Assembly (NCBI GenBank): GCA_022113835.1
Contig: JAILWY010000021.1
Location: 3,348,001 to 3,412,000, forward strand
Reading direction: 5' to 3'
DNA from: Atopsyche davidsoni
Taxonomy: Eukaryota; Arthropoda; Insecta; Trichoptera; Hydrobiosidae
DNA: 64,000 bases
Shown one piece after another: positions 12,652 to 26,172 of the stretch; the stretch's first letter is position 1, and each line of letters opens with the position of its first letter. The position numbers and the translations under genes are program-made. The notes below the pieces were generated by a model. The model ran no database searches. It was not told where the DNA came from and saw only the letters and a list, made by a program, of their open reading frames with translations.

Positions 12652-15600
12652 TCAGCCCGTGATTAAACTGTAGGCCGCTTGGCAATGTGTTAACGTCTCC
12701 TGTTTAGTGAGGCGGTGGAGAAGTATTGTTGATTTTTATAGGCGGGAGCTGGCAGTTGGAGTCCCGAATGGGCGATATTTCTCGCGAGACGAGGGTAGGG
12801 CCCGAGGAATGCCACTTTATAACATAAATACTCGTACACGCTATTGAATTCTCATCTGGAACGATGTGTGGATCGGTAAATTGGTGTGTCTACGAAATTG
12901 GATTAAGGTTTTCGTGGTGCAATATAGTTTTTTTCTGTTATTGTTTATACTTCCTTATACCTGGCAAACTACTTTATGTTATGTAAAGATTTTGTGAATT
13001 AAACAGTATTCTGGGAATCAAATATTAACAAAACGTTGACTTTTGCATGACTATTTTTTCAGAGCAATGTGTACTGTGTAATTTATTGAATATGTAATAA
13101 GTTCCATTTTTTTTTTCACAGATGGGATGTTTAATTATACAAAGGGACTTTACTATTCATTTAACAATTTACTCAGGGATAAAGTAAAAATTTTCAGTTT
13201 TCTCCCCCAGGCACGTAGGTTGCTTAGTTCGTAGGGGAGGCACTGCAGCCCTCTGGAAGGTCTTTGTGTGGGGTAGATTGTTCATGCAGTTCGCCTCACA
13301 GATGGATCGAGCTTTTATAGCGCCACTTTTTTTTCTTTGTGACAGGTTTTTCTTTGTAGGAAAAGCTACTTTAGAAAAGATACTGTCTGCCAATTTAATG
13401 TACGGAGAGAACTTTTGTAGTCTTTTATCAAATCGACCAATTGTGATGAATAAAATATTCTCTTTAGAAACTCGCGGATACGTTTTATCTCTTATTATTT
13501 TCTCTTATATTGAAACCGTTCGTTTTTCTATTGAAAATTATATTGAATCGAGCTTTTGTAAAGTCTCTAAATTACTTGCTTAAAGTTTTTTTTTAGGATA
13601 AATATTTTTCATGTTTTTGGGGCTAAGCGTTGTCACTTTGTGAAGATCTTTTGTGTGATTTTATTTTTAAAATTAGTCATTCAAACAATCTCGATCTAAA
13701 AAATATTCATCATGTTTTAATTTTTTTATTGATTGGTCATCAATATATATTGATAATTGAATCATTATTAATAAATTTAATTTAAAAAAAACAGTGATGT
13801 ATATTTTGTCTAATTTAAATGTGGCAAAAATTATATACTTTATATTTTCTGTTTACTATTATTTTTTGCGGTGCATTAAAGCAATTTAGAACAAAAAAAA
13901 CAACTTAAAATACGAAGTAGTAATATAATTTACCATTGATAAATAAATGTTTGATTAAATTGAGCGGAAACATGTCAATGCCAACATTCATATAGTCGCC
14001 ATTAAATGTATATTAGAAGTCTTTCACCAATAATATGCAGACTGGATTTTAATTTGTGGTCTAATAAATCACCCCAATATAAATAAATCCCATGATTTAT
14101 CTGAAAGCTAGATTTTAAATATCTTTATTATTAATTTTTAAATGATAATAAAATCATATGATTAGTTGTTTAGTACAGAATACGAATTAACAGTTATTTT
14201 TAAATATATTTAAAAAAAAGTATTTATAAATTCTTAAAAACCTCAAAAACTTAAATGCTTTGGTTGGAAAAGTATGTCGCAATTTTTGTATTTTCTAAAT
14301 AATGTTATACAATGTAAAAGTTGTTTTTAACAAGATTAACGAACCACAAGTTCGCATTTCCTGAAGGCATTTGTTAATACAGCGTATTTCTAACTCGCTA
14401 CTTATATACAAACAGGCGTTTGTCTAAAAATTGAATTGCCAAGTAATAAATGCGATACTCTGAAAAAAATTATCTTTTGGAACAGCTTTCGCTTCGAATG
14501 AATAACAATGAGCTATAAGTTTTTCAATTTTCCTCGCAGCAAAATGCCTGAAAAATCGGAAACGCTCCGAAAAAATACCGAGGACAACTTTGTTTCTCAA
14601 AAATACTATTTTTTTTTATTTTACTCGTGTTTAGGCTGGCTGGCACTTTGTTTCAATTTATGGAAATTCAGACGTAACTCTTTTTTTCAGCGTAGCATTT
14701 GTAGTTTCACGTAAAATACGAATGTTGAATGTTATCGTTTTCACGTAGTTGCATATTTTACCCTTTGTTTTAATATCATTTGAAAAAATATTTACCTAGA
14801 TTTCAATACATTTTTAATATTTCAATAAAGTCCAGTTTATGTGAAATCACATTATAAATACAGTGAAAATGTTTAATTTTCTCTAAATTTATTTTAGTAT
14901 TAACAACATATCCAAAAAAACAAACAAGAAACTGCGCTTATTTTTCACAATATGAATTTATTCCAAAGCTATTTATATTTTTACTCTCTGAATAATTCTG
15001 AGTTGAAAGTTCTTTGAAAGCCGGATCAACACAAATTTAATTACTATAGTATAAGTTTTGATGAACTATAGAACTTAATCACGTTTATTTTCTATATATT
15101 ACCCAAAATCTATCGAAACCTATATATTCAGTTATGATTTATAGTTTTTTTTTTGTAAACAGGTAAATATATATTATGTATTTTTTCAGATAAATATATA
15201 AAAATTTATCTTATAAAAAAGCGGCTTTTTATATCTGACTCGGCTTCTTGAATGTACCATATCGGGAGGCAAAACCCTGTCTCATATACGCGTAGGACTA
15301 CTTTGCGTATAGGGCAGAGGATATACTACAGGAGATGCCAAATGGAATGTTCACCATACTTAGGGCTACCATTTAAAGCAATTTTTACATTAAAATGTAA
15401 ATATTCACTTGTATACATTATATGAGCGGTGTTGTTAACGATTTGAATTTTTTATTTTTTAATATTGTGTAGACTGTAGTTGGTAAGGTATAAGCCATTA
15501 ACAAGGATTTTATAAAAAAGCAAGCTAACGAATTTCAACTACAAAATTACATGTAACGTTTGAGTAAAATATGCAAATGTTAATAATAAAATTGCAACAG

Positions 15601-18541
15601 TAGATCGGATAGCTAATATGAAAAAATGAAAGCATAATTATCTGCATGCATTGTATAAAGAAAATATATGCATAATTTCCCACACTTTGGAATACGTTTA
15701 CTCTTACAAGTTAAACATAAGAATATCAAAACTTTGCCTGTAGAAGAAAACACAAATTTCTTGGTATCACAAAATAGTTATTTTGACTTTTATATTTTTA
15801 AATTATATATATTAAAAAAATTATAATATGATTTTGAATAATCGTATATATTTTTAAAATTTCTGTTTAAGGGATCATCAACAGGTTATAAAATCAGCGT
15901 GTCAGTATTTATTTAACAAATTAAAGAATAACTGAATATCTTCTGATAAATGATAACCCCAATTAACGTTTTAAAAAGTTACATCTTAGGGAGTCTTCCG
16001 CTCGCAGATTTTCATAAATGGCAACCCTTGCAAATGGATTGTTCGCCGCCCCCATCCCCTGGCAAGAAAGAAAGATCTCATAGAAATATTTAAGTCGGGC
16101 GATTTGTTGGGGATAAAGGGATTTGGGGTCGGGGCGGTTATGCTCGTTGGTCGTTTCTATTATTCGATGCTTCAAAGTTTTTTGGTCGTGAATTTTCAGA
16201 AATAATGTATGGAACATGGAAAAGAGAATTGGATTTCATAGTGTCGTTATAGATTTTTTTCCGTTTGATATGAAATTGATTTTAACAATAAATGTAAATA
16301 GAGCCAGCGGTCATCATTCAAATCTTAGTTTTAGTTTGCAGTCAAATTATTCGTTAGAAAGCACTACATATCATTTATTTACGCAACTAGTTTCATTAAC
16401 CTAGCATGTAGGGAATATTCATTAAATATTAAAATTGTAAATATCACTTAATATTTTTTATTTATTTATTTCTCATTTAAGTTATTAATAACATACTAAT
16501 ATTTCAAAGTCACACAGTTTTTATTAAATTTATGTTAAGGACTATATAAAAACCAGTTCCTTTTAAAAAATATATTTTTCACTGAAAAACATGTACATAT
16601 TTTTTCATCACAAATAAAAACAATGATTTATGATTTCTATGTTTGTTGATTTTGGTAGCTTGGGTGTTGAGCTGCTCATGTTTTCTGAATTTCGATATTT
16701 CGGTTCCATATTGTAGCCATTTGTAGGTTCTAAGCATAAATATATAAAGACAGTGTCAGTAAATTTCAAAACCGCTCAACGTCAAAGAAACCGAATCAAT
16801 TCGTCTATGGTTTCTATTTTTTTAATCGTTAAAATAGCTAGATGCTTTAATGTACTGTATATTATAATGAGATATTCTAGAGGTACGCTTTTTATCTACA
16901 AATTCACGTGAGTAAGATTAAACAGTTTTGAAGGATATTATTGTCATGAAATAACTTAATCTAATTTATAGTGACGTGAAACATGACATAACATGTGTAT
17001 ACTATAACGTATCTCAGCAGAAGCTCATAAATAATACGTAGAGTAACTTCAAAGGCTCCAACAACATACAGCCTCGTAGGTAAAGTGAAAGCTTGTCAAA
17101 GTATAACTTGTGATATTACATGGAACAAAATTAGACGATCGCAAGAACAAATATTTACAGTTCCTTTTACAGGAAGTCACCTAAGTCTCCTTAAAAAGCT
17201 CTACTACTATAGTAACCTACTTACATTTTCATATAAAATATGTAAATATATTAATATTTCTCAACTTGTTAAGTTAGTTTTTAACTTGCTTAAAACAAAT
17301 GATTTTGATTATTAATATAACTTAAAATTTCAAAATGAAAAGGAAGATACTAAGGTGTTGAACGTTTTTATAATTATTTATTTTTTCAGTTTTCTTTAAA
17401 AGTTTTTTTCATCCGAATCGAATACTTAAAATCGGAAAATAAACATTTTTCTTAAGTAAAGTATTAGTAAGGTGCTTGTACTCTTTTATTTTAGACCTCT
17501 TATTTTTATAATTTATTATTTTTTTATAATTAATGCAACACATTGAATTGTGAAAAAGCTAACAATTAATTTAAATGTTTTTTATTGAATTTGAATGTTC
17601 ATGCTGTCGTTTATCGAAGAAATAAATCAACAATCCTTGAAAGAATTTAATTGAATTTATATGACACAACTCTAGTTTTGTATCTAATATTTTGAGAACA
17701 CGCCATTCTTCAAATTTAATTAAAACTTTATTATTATTTTAATTGGTCTTTTTAGTAGGAGAGAAAAAAATATTTAATTTTTTTTTAAACTGAATGATTT
17801 TTCAATTTGAATGTTGGTGAATATTCATACCTAACTGAGCTCTACAATGGATAAACAGCAGCTTTAAAAAAAACAAACCATACACAATTTACGTTAAAAC
17901 AACAAACACGAACAACTAAGCCAGCTCAAACATAATAAATATCACACCAACCCCAGCAAAGTAACTTATACATAATTCACTACAGCGGGAGATAAGTTCT
18001 CATTTTCTCACTGCTTGTATCGAGCGGTCGAGTGGTTCACCATTTGATGGTCAAGCTTTTCTTCGATAAAAAATCTTGACAACTCTTCTCATAATAGCCG
18101 ACCTCTCTCCCAGGCCAGGCTGTCCCTCCGTCGTTTATCATGCTCTAACGTTATATTTCCCGACCAAAAAATAGCGCATCGATGCCGATATAGAACGAGG
18201 GCCCGATCGCTGTTTTTCAACTTATTTTTTTCCATTTTTTGCTCTATTATGTAACCTTGTATAAGACTTTTTCATCAGAGCGGAAAGCACTTTTGTAACG
18301 TTTCGTGTAATCGATTTTTATCAAGTAATACTGGGTTGACTATCATTTCGCTGTTTGCATATTGTTGCGTTGTTAGCAATAAAGAAGACGAGAATATAAT
18401 TTAAAATTTACTAAAACGTGATTTATAATTTTTGTAAAATAATATAATATTATGGTGTACTTTGCATACGTATTAAAAATATTCTTATATGTAAGTTTTG
18501 GTAACCGTTCTTATTAAATAATCGAAATCCGTGAAGTTGGT

Positions 18542-18612
18542 TCAAGCACGGGACCGGAACATCGAATGATTGAAAACTTCAAGCAATTCAACACCCAAGA
18601 AACCAAGTCATC
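18542..18612 (+). repeat. Dispersed repeat, GACCGAAACGTCGAA-type core, copy A
   Basis: Contains AAGCACGGGACCGGAACATC followed by a CAACACCCAAGAAACCAAG block. The core resembles three other sites in the window (19775-19835, 45111-45216 reverse, 63815-63850 reverse). This core is one I recognise as common in lepidopteran non-coding DNA; the family name is not certain. Confidence 0.45.
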
Positions 18613-19774
18613 TTAATTATTCGTATTACTTTAATTTTTGCTTTTAAAATCTAAACTTTTTTGGCTTTATAAGATTTTATTTCAATTAAAAACACGCATA
18701 TAAAACTTATTATTTTTTGATACCTTCAAACTTTTAAATCCGATTTTAGCTTTAATCGAAAACTCTAACCCTTAAAAAGCACGAAAAAATCACCAGCTCC
18801 GTTTGAAATTCTAGCACAAAACTAAAATTTCGGAATACTACTTAAAAAGTCAAAAACACACTGATAAATTATAAAAACATTTTAGTTGAGATTTACTATG
18901 TTATATTGTTCACTTGCTTGTAATAAGTCAATATCTCCAATAATAAACATTTAATTTTGATTGACATGGTTGAAATAATTTATATAAAAGAAGATAAAGT
19001 TAGTTCTATCTCTAATAATGATTTTGACTATTTGTTATATTTTTTAATAACAATCAAAAATATTTGCTTTAAAACCAATAATATCAACAGAAGCACAGTA
19101 ACATAAATAAGGAATGCATCTTGAAGGAATTTGTTAAATTATAGAAATTTAATGTATAATTTAGCAATAAATTAAATGCATTATGTTATCAAAATAGGGG
19201 AAACATTTTAACGCACTCAAGGGAGTAATAAAATTCAACCTGCTCTACCCTTGTATCAGATAACAAAACACTGTTCCAATCGTAACGTACAAAATATTAT
19301 TATCTTATCCTTCCGAGCATAGCGGTTTTTGCAAAGCTCAAAAGAAATTGGTTTCTTTTTACTGAAACAAATAAATTTTTAACACTTCAAAGGTTCTAAT
19401 GTAATCAATATTTGGAACTGGTGATGTAAAACATAAAATCAGTCATTAATTTTGAAGCAAACCCCTTTAACACGGCAGTGAATCATAAAAAGGTACTTTT
19501 ATCAGATAAATTGAACCTTTATTTCTGGAATTTATCAATAATTACGTTAATCTCAATAATTTATTTATTTCCTTTTCTGTCAAAAAAAGCTTGAGTCAAC
19601 CAGAACACAGCATAATACGTACTTTATTAAAAAAAATGTTTATCACCGTCCATAAATTGATATATTGTACATTTGTATATCCGAGTGTTCGTAGAATTTA
19701 GTAACGGCCGTTATGAGTTGATTGAGTTTCTAGGGTTTTGAGCCGTAACATGTTAATTGTATAATTTCGAAGAT

Positions 19775-19835
19775 GATCTAAGCACGGAGACCAAAACGTT
19801 GAATCCAAAAACTCAACATCCTGGGAACCAATTTA
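19775..19835 (+). repeat. Dispersed repeat, GACCGAAACGTCGAA-type core, copy B
   Basis: Contains AAGCACGGAGACCAAAACGT and then TGAATCC, followed by CTCAACATCCTGGGAACCAA. This parallels the order of blocks in copy A about 1.2 kb upstream. Confidence 0.45.
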
Positions 19836-22768
19836 TTTAATATAAACACGAAAGCGCCTGCTGCAACCAACTATAAAAAAGTTATCCAAAAAGCAATCAA
19901 ACACGGTTTTGATTGCGAAAAAACCAACTCATATAAACTTCACGGAGGCGAGTGGGTAGCCAATATTATAAAGTAATTTGCATGCGAATTTACGTACTCG
20001 GCGTAAATACTTTAATTTGCCGCAACAGAAATCGCACGGCGCGGCAGTACACTCGTTTGGGATCGCGTGACAGCCTCCACCCTCTCCAGAATCCACCCCC
20101 TGCTGCTAAATACCACGGAACTCCACACAAGTTAGAGCGGTGCCTGCGGTGAGGGGCGCAGGGGAGCGAGACGTGTGAAGAAAACCATGCGATTTCAATC
20201 AAATTAAATGTAATCCGAAATCTTGGGGGGGTTTTGTATTTAAACCCAAGCATCTTCATACTTATATTTAACATATAAGTTTTTGATCAATATCAACACG
20301 AAATTCTTTCTTACAATATCATTCGATCTTAATACCTATACACCGATTTATACACATTACATACACTATATACCTGGAAAAAAATCTTTCATTTAGAAGC
20401 GTATCGCAGCTAAAATAATGCTACTAATGTTTTCATTTCGTATACGCGATTCTAATATCCTTTGTCTCTTGCAGCCTAATAAGGTCAAAAAAATATATAC
20501 TGAAAGTAATCGAAAGCACTTATGTGTTTTGCATGTTTAAGAATCTAAAGACTACTATGGGTAAGTCTATTGATAACTAATGATCAAATTACAAAGTAAA
20601 TCTCCATCTCATGGGCTATAAAAAATCATTGTTGGATTTTTCCAATTATTTTCGCAAATGCAGACGCGCTCTCCGCGCCTAAACGCTCTCGATTCGAAAT
20701 CCAGGTAATCCTGCATAATATATATTCCTATATATATTACATCCTCCCATTGCGCCCCCGCAGCACCCCATAGCAACCATTACCTTCCCCCTTCAACCTC
20801 TCCAACATATTGGAGAACCGCGATCCTCCTGTGATTTGTCAGGCAAAGAAATCAATTTATTATGCATTGTGACCAAGACCATGAGACTTTTAAAAATATA
20901 TCAGCAGTCAGGGTATTGATCTTAAAATATTTGTATGTAATTTGGCCTATTTCAAGCTTCAGGATAATATATTGAGAATTTTTTTCCGTTAAGTTAGGAC
21001 GATCCTTTTCTATCGTTGTTATTTTGTGAAATAACGAATTTGTTTCCTTTTTTATTTTGTATTCTTCTGTACGATTGCCAAACCTTTATTAAAGCAAGGG
21101 AAAAGAGATATCATCGGGAGCACGTAAATTTTGTGCTTTTTTAGGGCAAAGGGAACAATATACCTGTTTTCATCAAATCAAGGCTATTAAAAAACGCTCT
21201 TTGCGTATTCTTTGAAAAATATATCTTTTAAAAACATTAAAAAAAATATTGAAAACGAAATTGCTACAAGGCAATTGTCTAGTCTTAAAAGACTTGGTAA
21301 ATATGAAGAGATGTGACTTTTATATATTGTTCGAATATTTATTGATATAAATATTACTAGTTTACACATCTTATGCTTTAAATAGAGTAAATAAATACAC
21401 TTAGAATAAATATAAAAGTCTTGTAAACCCAAAGTCGGCATAATTTTTTGTAACTATGGAGTGTTAGATCAAAATTGAACTGTAGTAATTTTTTATAATT
21501 TTGTCATAAGGATAAGTAAAGGATTACAATAATTGCTTTTAGCGCAACAAGGAAAATGGAGTTGCTAGAAACAAGATAGAGGGTTTTGCTAACTGTTTTA
21601 AACCGTTTGCTTACTAAGCCATCATTAGCTAGTAATACTTAACTCTTGCTCTGAAATTGTTAGATATATATATATATATATATATAAATGAGTGCATCTA
21701 TACGTATACTAACTTTGATGAAGATTATTATAATTATCATACACTTATCATTTTACTGAAATAAATAACACTGATTGTGTACGCATCAAAACAAAAAAAA
21801 ACCTGACTAAAATACCTTTAATATTATTCTATTTATTACTTTAACAAATAAAATAAATATTTACGGATAAAATAACATGGTGAAATTACATTTGATATTT
21901 GTTTTTTTATAAACGTAATGAAATATTTTTAGTGATTTCCCACAGTCAAATGAGGTTAGAGAAATGCAATTCGTCTATTAAAAATTCCAACATAGAATTA
22001 GTGAAACTAGTCACACTAAAATATTGTAAAAATATTAGTAAAAATATTGAAAATCTAAAGTATTTCTTTTCTTCACATGAAAAATAATTACATAAATTTT
22101 AAATTTTTTCTTCTATAAAGCTGGCAGCTAGATTTTATTATTTAGATTTATTTTTTTACTATATTAATATATTATTTAGCATTATATGAAAATACTTTTA
22201 TTATAATATAAAAAGGTTCAATTCTCATTAAATATATATGGGTTTCATTAAAGTCAAAGCATCGTTTCGAATTGCGTATATAACCTGTATATTGATGTCT
22301 ACAATACGAAACCAGTTTTTTCAGGCGTATAACAATAATAATATGCCTCGTCCAAATTACAGCGATAAGAAAACTTTGGTAATATCCCCCATCATATTCC
22401 AATGTGCCGACTGATACACTCGTGTTATTACGGAATGGGTGGGCGACACAAGCACATTGCGTGTTTTTGTCCCATTTGCATACGAATCTGTCCCGCTCGG
22501 CGCCGGGACACTGTCCCGGCTGTTAAACTGGCCGACTCGAGAACACTCGGGCTCACGAGCGAAGTCATAACCGAGCAATCCAATCCCGGCCAACCCTGCG
22601 GCGTCAGAGGAGCAACTCAACTGAACTCCAGACAGGCCGACGACTGGCACTTGCTTGATTTCATCTCACAACAGTAAATATGAATGAACTTAGTAAAGTA
22701 GAGCAGACTCTGGCTACAAACGGAATTCAGTAAAATTAACAATATGTTTCTACTTCTACTACTTTATA
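19836..22768. other. AT-rich DNA with GC islets, no gene identified
   Basis: GC-rich islets occur at about 20030-20180, 20640-20840 and 22440-22640. The islet at 22440-22640 is open on both strands for about 90 codons, an expected by-product of GC-rich composition; neither translation shows a domain. A short (TA)n tract lies at about 21662-21687. Confidence 0.5.
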
Positions 22769-22776
22769 ACCTAAAG
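22769..22776. repeat. Target-site duplication, left copy (hAT element)
   Basis: ACCTAAAG lies immediately outside the left terminal repeat; compare ACCTAGCG at 23971-23978. Confidence 0.55.
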
Positions 22777-23970
22777 CAGGGGTCCCCAATATTTTTGCAC
22801 CCAAGAGCACATTCTAGAATGGCAGTCGGGGGGCGGGCACTATTTATTTTTTCAAGGTATATTTATACTTACACAAAAAATATTTAATTCCACAAATATA
22901 ATAAAAAAATATTCTTTATATTTTTATGTTAAATAAAAAAAAAAAAAAAAACATTCTGGTAACTGAGTCGAATTGGGACAAATATGCAACGAATTTTAAA
23001 ATGAACATCTATAGCTAAACATTGCAAACAACAGGTTAAAATACGAAAAATATCAGTTAATTAAGATTTGCACCAAAAATATTTAGTTAAAATTTTAACT
23101 GTTTTATTGGCAGATTTTTTAAAAAGTTACCGATCGGAATTGCCCTTATTAGACCTTATTGCCAAATTATTTATTAGCAAATAGAAATATCAATAACAAT
23201 GTGATCGTTGGCATTGCATTTCATTGACCGTTGCTTCGTAATCAGGAAAGTATGATGATATTCCTGCTCGTAAGCAATCATCAAGGTCTGTACTTTGATT
23301 TTATGATATTCATTGTTGAAAACGATGATTAAGATAAGTATGTAGAACCGAAAAAGAATTTAATTTTGTATGCTTCTCTTTTCAAGAATGGAAATTTGTT
23401 TATGTGTATTATATTCCAGAAGTCCTCATCTGATACATTGAATGTAATAAATTTTTAATTTGAAAATTTTAACGATATAATTAATTTCGCTTATATTTCG
23501 CTGTTAATGTATCGTCCTATCGGAAAATATCAGATAGACTTTCACACAGCTTTCATCTCACTTTTATCAACGCAAAAATATCAGAGACACTATCACATAG
23601 CTTTTACCTCACTTGTACTACCGCAAAAAATATCAGATTTATATTTATTTATCAATTTTTCCATGAAGTATTTGAGCATACCGTGAACGCATTACTAGAA
23701 GGCGTTATTACAGAGACGAAGACAAACCAAACTACACCCATTAGATGCCATTCAACAGGATTATAATAGATTTTCTCGAAAGAATTATTATTTTGAAAAT
23801 TATAACGATATAATTTTTTTCGCTTATATTTCTCTGTTTAATTACAAAATATTTTTTTTTTTCATATCAGTAAACTTAAATATTTTTTATCGTAGTCACA
23901 CAGCGGCGGGCACACGTATAAAGGTCGGCGGGTGCCATGGTGGCCGCGGGCATAGGGTTGGGGACCACTG
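22777..23970. mobile_element. Non-autonomous hAT-type transposon, 1194 bp
   Basis: The left end CAGGGGTCCCCAATA and the right end TTGGGGACCACTG (reverse complement CAGTGGTCCCCAA) form terminal inverted repeats agreeing at 12 of 13 positions. Flanking 8-bp sequences ACCTAAAG and ACCTAGCG match at 6 of 8, fitting the 8-bp target duplication of hAT elements. The central TA is reminiscent of Buster-type hATs. No long reading frame lies inside, so it is non-autonomous or fully decayed. Internally, a 44-bp block is directly repeated (23462-23505 and 23795-23838), and a TATCAGA/CACAGCTTT-containing unit is repeated near 23525-23640. The GC-rich subterminal sequence at 23900-23955 resembles the left subterminal GGGGGGCGGGCAC. 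Confidence 0.75.
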
Positions 23971-23978
23971 ACCTAGCG
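23971..23978. repeat. Target-site duplication, right copy (hAT element)
   Basis: ACCTAGCG lies immediately outside the right terminal repeat. Two differences from the left copy indicate an old insertion. Confidence 0.55.
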
Positions 23979-24639
23979 TAAATATTTATATAACATCTCA
24001 CAGTTGTAATCTAAAACTATAAAAGATAAAATATTATATTTATCAAATAAAATTTATTGGATTAGCTGTTATTGTGCCAATTCTTCAGTGTTAAAATATG
24101 GTCACCCGTAGATTTCCTTCTAAAATAAAATTATTACTTTGACGTTCAGCTATAGTGACGAATTTTCGGGTTAAAATTTCATTGCAATTTTTCAGTCGGC
24201 GCTTTTTGCGTTTCAGCTATTTTTAGTCAGCTACACTGAAATTTTCCTTGCTCTACGCTGCCTTGGGCGGGTGCATTAAGCACCTGCACAACCTGGCGGG
24301 GTGGATAGCTCGAGCATGTCAGATTTTGTCAATTTATAAAAGGCCTAGTCTGTATATAGCGATGATTGTAACTAAAAAAAATATTAAATAAGGTAATTGA
24401 TAACAACCATTAACGACTAACGGATCACATCATTCCTAAGCCTACTATTTTACTTTGATATGCTTGAAAGTCGTCAAATAAATAAGATCGTCTTGCACGT
24501 GTAATTCAGCCTGAAATATGCACGAAACGAATTAAATGAGAATTAATATATCTTGTGAGTGTTCGAGTATGAAATGTAAGAATTAAATGACCTTATGACG
24601 TTTTTTAATATAAATTTAATATTTCTAAGTTAATGTCGA

Positions 24640-24765
24640 AGAACCCAGGGACCTACTACATTATCTCCCTCCCCCTCAGAAAACCATGAACACTAATTCA
24701 GCATAAATTTATGCTTAGCCAACCTTCTCTGGGAAGAGGCACCCAATGAAGAAGAAGTTTTATTA
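24640..24765 (+). mobile_element. Non-LTR retrotransposon 3' tail remnant
   Basis: The segment ends TTCTCTGGGAAGAGGCACCC followed by AATGAAGAAGAAG. The same CTGGG-AGAGGCACC-then-GAAGAA ending closes the better-preserved remnant at 61827-62114, so both appear to be 5'-truncated copies of one family with a GAA-rich tail. Upstream coding sequence is not preserved here. Confidence 0.4.
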
Positions 24766-24769
24766 GAGC

Positions 24770-26090
24770 AATAAACACTTCTAAAGTATATTTCAGAAAG
24801 TTTTGTCACAATCAAATATATAATACAACTCTCATAAATGCCACTCGTTGTCCGCATACCTCTAATAAAATATCAATCCATATTTCAAATTGAGGGGGTT
24901 TGTAACAGTTGTGCAGAAATTTTTATACCATGAAAGGTAAATTGAATAAATCTTGACCGCAAATCCAAGCCCGAGCCTTTTGGAGCGAATGAAACAAAAT
25001 TCAAAACGGTTGTTTGTGCCACCTGAATTTACTTTATCTAAATCGAATTTTTATCAGCTGTCATTTCCGCCGCTGAAAATAGTGGGACAGAATAAATGAA
25101 AAATCAACGGGGAGAAATGGCGCCTTATTAAACGTATTTTAATATGAAAGCAAGCGGTGCCGTTAGCTCTCGCAGGTATAATGGAGGTTTTTGTTTGTTT
25201 GTCTGCGTTAATTCGAAAAGGTTTTTGGGAAATGATCCGCGAAGGTGGAAGAATATGGAAAAGAGTGTGGGGAAAAATTTATTTCAGAATCATGAATTTA
25301 TTGTTCGCAGCGATGAACTTACGGTAATTTTGAGCTTTATTTTCTCGTCAAAACACAGACTGGGTTTTTATTGGAAAAGTTTAAGGCGCTTCTTTATGAG
25401 AATCAGTTTGATTCGTTGATTCATTTAATAGTCTCATTATATAATTTATGAACAGTATGTATATTTAAATTTTAAAACAGTGTGTTTTAACTCATTGTTT
25501 AACATAAAAACGTCATACTCTTACGTCGATATATTTAAAAAAATGTATTTTGTAGAGAAAAAATAAACGTTTCAGAAAGGTTGCGTTTGTTTATTTTCTA
25601 ATTATCTTTTAAATTTTTCACATTGCGCTTGTCTTTCAGTTGGTCTTTAGGGTCATTTTTTAAGCTGTTATTATACTATATAAAAAGATGTATAAAATTT
25701 TTAAGGCGTACATTAATGTATTTTTGAGAATCAGATCATCTTTATAGATCTAACGCATCAGATGAAAATTATTACTGATTCCTGCACAATATAGTTTAAA
25801 CTAATTTAGGTTGATTATTTGGCATTGATTTGCTCTAAAATATAGATTTTTGAATTATATTTGAACAAATGTTTTTAATATTAGCTTTCAAAATTTCACT
25901 GTCGAGTTTTTGCATTAAAAATTTCTTTCTATTCAAAATGGGGAATTATATAAATTTAAAAAATAGTATTTATTACATGGTTAAATATTTTCATGTTTTT
26001 CTTACGTAGATGAATATTATCATAACGAAAGTATTCACTTAAATAACGTTGTAATGTTAATTTTACGCTCGCTTCTCTCAATTGTCGCAG
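24770..26090. other. AT-rich DNA, no gene identified
   Basis: A 91-codon plus-strand frame at 25144-25419 has no recognisable domain and no splice context. Nothing else is structured. Confidence 0.5.
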
Positions 26091-26172
26091 GTAGACAAGC
26101 AGTGTGGCGGTCGCCATCTCATTTCAGATTTCAGCCGCTTCCGGGTGGCGTCTGCGAGGCTTTAAAGCACCG
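26091..26172 (+). other. Candidate exon with strong splice sites on both sides, coding status unknown
   Basis: A pyrimidine-rich tract ending in TTCTCTCAATTGTCGCAG gives a strong acceptor at 26090, and CACCG|GTAAGC gives a strong donor at 26173, enclosing 82 GC-rich bases. One frame (RQAVWRSPSHFRFQPLPGG...) is open throughout; a second ends at TAA near 26163. It could be a short coding exon, a non-coding 5' exon of a plus-strand gene (the LRR receptor starts about 24 kb downstream on the same strand), or an lncRNA exon. No homologue is recognised. Confidence 0.3.

Larger units (their letters stand above)
8334..18530. other. Long AT-rich stretch with GC-rich islets, no gene identified
   Basis: No credible exon chain is visible. 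GC-rich islets stand out at about 8590-8800, 10160-10310, 12660-12850 and 16010-16180. Each is open in one or more frames simply because AT-rich stops are rare there, and none shows a recognisable domain. They may be regulatory elements, unrecognised exons or old repeats. An 11-bp hairpin (9849-9876) and a diverged repeat pair (11781-11858 and 12571-12651) are listed separately. Confidence 0.5.

Noticed and set aside
22402..22677. 91-codon plus and 97-codon minus frames in the 22.4-22.65 kb islet as genes
   Set aside because: Both strands are open because the islet is GC-rich. Neither shows a domain, splice context or coherent composition.
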